DNA from: Lachnospiraceae bacterium
GTDB lineage: Bacteria > Bacillota > Clostridia > Lachnospirales > Lachnospiraceae
Length of the DNA stretch: 9,648 bases
NCBI GenBank assembly: GCA_017463035.1
Contig: JAFTPY010000330.1
Location: 1-9,648 of the forward strand
Direction of reading: 5' to 3'
Below are positions 7,051-9,648 of this stretch, piece after piece. The position numbers and the translations under genes are program-made. The first letter of the stretch is position 1; every line of letters starts with the position of its first letter. Below the pieces are notes generated by a model, which did no database searches, had not been told where the DNA came from, and saw only the letters and a list, made by a program, of their open reading frames with translations.

Positions 7051-7115
7051 CCTATTATACTCTCCTTTGTGTATGATACTTATTTGTAGTGCATCATTTA
7101 CTTTACATAAAATAC

Positions 7116-7149
7116 CACGGTTTTATTATAAACATATCCGAAAACCGTG
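7116..7149. promoter_or_regulatory. 9-bp inverted repeat bracketing the -10 box (candidate operator)
   Basis: CACGGTTTT (7116-7124) and AAAACCGTG (7141-7149) are perfect complements separated by 16 bp. On the minus strand the first-read arm overlaps the edge of the -35 and half of the spacer, the second covers the start-site region, and the loop begins with the -10 box (7125-7130). The arm centres are 25 bp apart. This arrangement suits a regulator bound at two half-sites across the promoter. Confidence 0.5.
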
Positions 7150-7153
7150 TCAA
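7125..7153 (-). promoter_or_regulatory. Perfect consensus sigma-A promoter for the 947-aa gene and downstream genes
   Basis: On the minus strand TTGACA (7148-7153) and TATAAT (7125-7130) are exactly 17 bp apart. Transcription should start near 7118, giving a leader of about 68 nt before the ATG at 7050. It probably also drives proC, and possibly the NUDIX and xerD-like genes, as no clear terminator interrupts them. Confidence 0.88.
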
Positions 7154-7174
7154 TAAGCCATGGAGATTATTCTG

Positions 7175-7219
7175 AAAAGAACGTATCCTCTCATGGTCAT
7201 TGAAAAGATACGTTCTTTT
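7175..7219 (-). terminator. Long hairpin terminator, bidirectional type
   Basis: AAAAGAACGTATC (7175-7187) and GATACGTTCTTTT (7207-7219) form a perfect 13-bp stem with a 19-nt loop. It lies 56 nt beyond the stop of the large RCC1/DUF6273-like gene and upstream of the next promoter, so it should end that transcript. The T-run on the minus strand is short (TTTT, part of the stem); on the plus strand it is six T, so it also blocks antisense reading. Confidence 0.8.
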
Positions 7220-7275
7220 TTGTTTTAATGGTTTGTTTTTATTAACTTTTACGGAATCCCTCAGAGTAATTGTTA

Positions 7276-9648
7276 CTACTGCGGAATTTTCGTCACATCC
7301 ACCCAGACAGCCGGACGAATCAGCACATATTCGTCCTTAATGACGACCTCTTCAAAGGAAATGCTTCCGTCCGGCATTACTCTTGCAAATTCCACCTCCG
7401 AAAAGTCTCCCTCGGTGGTTCCGGTCACGGTAACCAGCCACGGTGCTTCCACACCCGCAAATTCGCCGTTCTTATCAAGCCATGCTCCCTTTTGTGCCGC
7501 GTAAGCGGTCGGTATGGTAATCCGGGACTCTTCTGTCCGGAAATATTTGGTTTCATCCTGCCCTTGTCCGGATAACACATCGTCGGTTGTAAGTAAAAAG
7601 GTATAGCCTTTATAAAGCAACATTTCATTTGTAAAATGAATCGATTCATTTTCAATCGGATTCGCCTGAATCAGTGCCGCCCGTTCTTTCGCCGAAAATG
7701 CATCTTCGAATATTGTCCGGTTCATCATCCAGTACAGTGCATCCTCTTCCCATATTTCTAACTCCTCGTTTTTATCCCACTGCATTGTTTCGATGCCGTA
7801 TCTGGAAAGAAGCAACGCCCGGTCTCCGTCCCGGTCAAGTACCAGCCATTCCAACGGCTCCTTCCCGTTACTTTCATCTCCGTCCTGCTCATAGGCTCCG
7901 AAAATCACGGAAGAGCCCTTCTGCGGGTCATACGTAAAGGCGTTCGGCTTGGAGGAATGATGGGACACCTCCTTCCAGGTAATACCGCCGTCTTCGGATA
8001 CAATACAGGAACTTTGGGACGTAGTGCCGCTTTTGTTGAAATAACAAACAATCGTATCCTTCTCCGGAATCAGGATTCGCGCGATTCCGCCCTCGGTTGC
8101 GGTATAATCCTCTGCAATCAGCCGCCAGCTTATTCCGCTGTCTTCCGTGCGATAAATGTTGTAATGCACGGTATTTGCCAGGGTCCACTGAGGGAGAAAT
8201 ATAATTCCCACACCTAATTCCTCATTGATTGACACATTGGACTTCGGACTTTGTACCGGTTGTTCGTTGATCAAAATCGACTCCGTACCGTCATCGATTA
8301 ATATTTTATGATAAACTGCACAAGCTTTGACTCGTTTCAACTGTTCCGTATCCATGGTATCAAGTGGCTTAAATCCGTGTCCGTCATACACCTCCGGCCA
8401 ACCGTCTCCGTACTCTATGGTATAGTCTCTTGTGTAGTTTCCATAGTAAAACATCTGATTCAGCGGATATAAGTCTATGTTATTCCCCTGCATTTTTCCG
8501 AAGGTGGTTTCAAACACCTCAGAATCGTTGATAATCAGATAGGCATAAGGAAACAGCCCTTTTTCCATATCATATTCCGAAATAATAACCTCAAGTTTTA
8601 AATCATTCCGATAACCGCTTCTCTTTAAATCCGAAAAAATATTTGAAATATTTTGTTCCGTAAAATCATCCACCGGCTTCCCGTAAGAAGGCTTTGTAAC
8701 CGCAGGAACATAGATTTCATCGTATCCGATGCTTGCAATGTTACCGTTTTCCAGGCTTTCCTGCATAATATCCGTTCTTTGTATCACAATTCGGATCGGA
8801 GAAGTCGGGACATAGTAGTATTCCGGTTCGAATCGATACCAATATTCTGTCCCTTTAATTACTGTTTTTAGGTATACGGACTTTGTCTTGGTATTATTTG
8901 TATTGCAATAAAGCTCATAAGCGCAGGTATAACTCTCTTGCGGATATTGTGACGGATACAGCCAGGCCTGATGATTCAGATACTCTAACAATACGGATTT
9001 CAGTTCCTCGTAGTTGTAGCGTTCCGGTAACTCCTTTACAACCTCCGGCACATCCCCTGCCATCAGCACCTTTCCGTCCTTTGTAATACCGACGGTCACT
9101 TTGCCGTTTGTGTTTACCGCAATCACATCGGTCCAGTCATCTACCTCGCACTGTCCTACATCACTTCTTGCCGGACAAACCGCAACGACAGTACCGTCAC
9201 CCTTTAAACCGACTACGGTTTCATTTTCCGCCGCAATCTTAACGATACCGCACCATTGTTCCACGGTATTTATCATATAGTCCTGCTCCACGCCCTCGGA
9301 GATTACGGTACCGTCTTCGCAAAGACCTACAAAGAAATTGTATCCTGCAACAATTTGCTTCAGTTTTTCCGGCCAGGTATCCAGCTTTTTCTTACGAAGT
9401 ACATCACCGATTTCCGTCATTACGACTGTTCCGTCTGCTTTAATTCCGGCAAGGATACCGTTTCCGTCCTTTGTAATCTGTACCGCGCCTTCCAATGCTT
9501 CCTGTTCTCCGTAATGATACACAGTGCCGTCCTCAAACAATGCAGTATACGCGGAATACGGGTAGGTACTGAAAATTTGCTTTACCTCGGACATTTCTTC
9601 AAAATCATTTGCTATCCAGCTTTGCACACCTCCAATACCATAGGTCCC
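7276..9648 (-). CDS. RCC1-like repeat / Asp-box / DUF6273-like protein, 5' end outside window
   Basis: The frame is open to the window edge, so the N-terminus is missing. Position 9627 is an internal GTG and serves here as residue 1 for numbering (783 aa from it, about 790 visible). Residues 1-190 hold five RCC1-like units spaced 32-40 aa apart, each with a DGTV-type turn (33-36, 65-68, 105-108, 144-147; DGKV at 184-187); more blades probably lie upstream. Residues about 205-480 are unrecognised, rich in Tyr and Asn. Two sialidase-type Asp-boxes, TEDSGISW (494-501) and SEDGGITW (544-551), follow, too few for a full propeller. Residues 573-776 resemble DUF6273: VIFGAYEQDGDE, EWLVLDRDGDRALLLSRYG, a WMMNRTIFEDAFSAKE segment and a closing VLIRPAVWVDV. 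A cell-surface or secreted binding role is inferred from the repeats; no signal peptide can be checked. No catalytic residues are recognised. Confidence 0.85.
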   Translation of the reverse strand, partial: GTYGIGGVQSWIANDFEEMSEVKQIFSTYPYSAYTALFEDGTVYHYGEQEALEGAVQITKDGNGILAGIKADGTVVMTEIGDVLRKKKLDTWPEKLKQIVAGYNFFVGLCEDGTVISEGVEQDYMINTVEQWCGIVKIAAENETVVGLKGDGTVVAVCPARSDVGQCEVDDWTDVIAVNTNGKVTVGITKDGKVLMAGDVPEVVKELPERYNYEELKSVLLEYLNHQAWLYPSQYPQESYTCAYELYCNTNNTKTKSVYLKTVIKGTEYWYRFEPEYYYVPTSPIRIVIQRTDIMQESLENGNIASIGYDEIYVPAVTKPSYGKPVDDFTEQNISNIFSDLKRSGYRNDLKLEVIISEYDMEKGLFPYAYLIINDSEVFETTFGKMQGNNIDLYPLNQMFYYGNYTRDYTIEYGDGWPEVYDGHGFKPLDTMDTEQLKRVKACAVYHKILIDDGTESILINEQPVQSPKSNVSINEELGVGIIFLPQWTLANTVHYNIYRTEDSGISWRLIAEDYTATEGGIARILIPEKDTIVCYFNKSGTTSQSSCIVSEDGGITWKEVSHHSSKPNAFTYDPQKGSSVIFGAYEQDGDESNGKEPLEWLVLDRDGDRALLLSRYGIETMQWDKNEELEIWEEDALYWMMNRTIFEDAFSAKERAALIQANPIENESIHFTNEMLLYKGYTFLLTTDDVLSGQGQDETKYFRTEESRITIPTAYAAQKGAWLDKNGEFAGVEAPWLVTVTGTTEGDFSEVEFARVMPDGSISFEEVVIKDEYVLIRPAVWVDVTKIPQ

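Noticed and set aside
6754..7089. 111-codon plus-strand ORF
   Set aside because: It is antisense to the N-terminal part of the 947-aa gene and to its RBS and leader; its composition is that of a reverse-complement frame and it has no family features.
9625..9627. GTG as true start of the large RCC1/DUF6273-like gene
   Set aside because: The frame stays open to the window edge, and the GGAGGT next to it has almost no spacing, so it cannot serve as its RBS.

Overview
The window looks like chromosome from a Gram-positive Clostridia bacterium, most probably of the Lachnospiraceae. This is an inference. It rests on the moderate GC content, strong AGGAGG-type ribosome binding sites, near-perfect sigma-A promoters, the housekeeping genes, and two large surface-type proteins of architectures common in that family (TPR plus trigger-factor-like domain; RCC1-like repeats plus a DUF6273-like domain). 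No tRNA, rRNA, CRISPR array, insertion sequence or phage structural gene is visible.

Layout, left to right. (1) 1-531, minus strand: the 5' part of a pyrimidine-nucleoside phosphorylase gene, cut by the window edge. (2) 532-715: a divergent promoter region. The plus-strand promoter is a perfect TTGACA-17-TATAAT for a DAHP synthase gene (716-1747). The minus-strand promoter for the phosphorylase carries a perfect AT-rich palindrome in its spacer. (3) A terminator at 1759-1794 is shared with the convergent gene. (4) Minus strand, read from 7050 down to 1771: a 947-aa membrane-anchored protein, proC, a NUDIX ADP-ribose pyrophosphatase and a XerD-type tyrosine recombinase. Gaps are 30, 101 and 82 bp and no convincing internal terminator is seen, so this could be one transcription unit. 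It is driven by a second perfect consensus promoter (7125-7153), which a 9-bp inverted repeat brackets. (5) A long hairpin terminator (7175-7219) separates it from a large minus-strand gene (7276 to beyond 9648). That gene encodes RCC1-like repeats, two sialidase-type Asp-boxes and a C-terminal DUF6273-like domain.

The most notable points are two. The XerD-like protein keeps the full recombinase fold and the XerD tail HPRA, but five of its six catalytic residues are replaced, including the nucleophilic tyrosine (Phe), in an intact reading frame with a strong RBS; it looks like a retained pseudo-enzyme. The 947-aa protein appears to join an N-terminal membrane anchor and TPR repeats to a C-terminal domain resembling the chaperone domain of trigger factor, predicted to lie outside the membrane. 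The metabolic genes (nucleoside salvage, aromatic amino-acid entry step, proline synthesis, ADP-ribose turnover) share no single pathway. The phosphorylase/xerD/nudF proximity recalls the Bacillus xerD neighbourhood and suggests an old, rearranged housekeeping locus rather than a mobile island.
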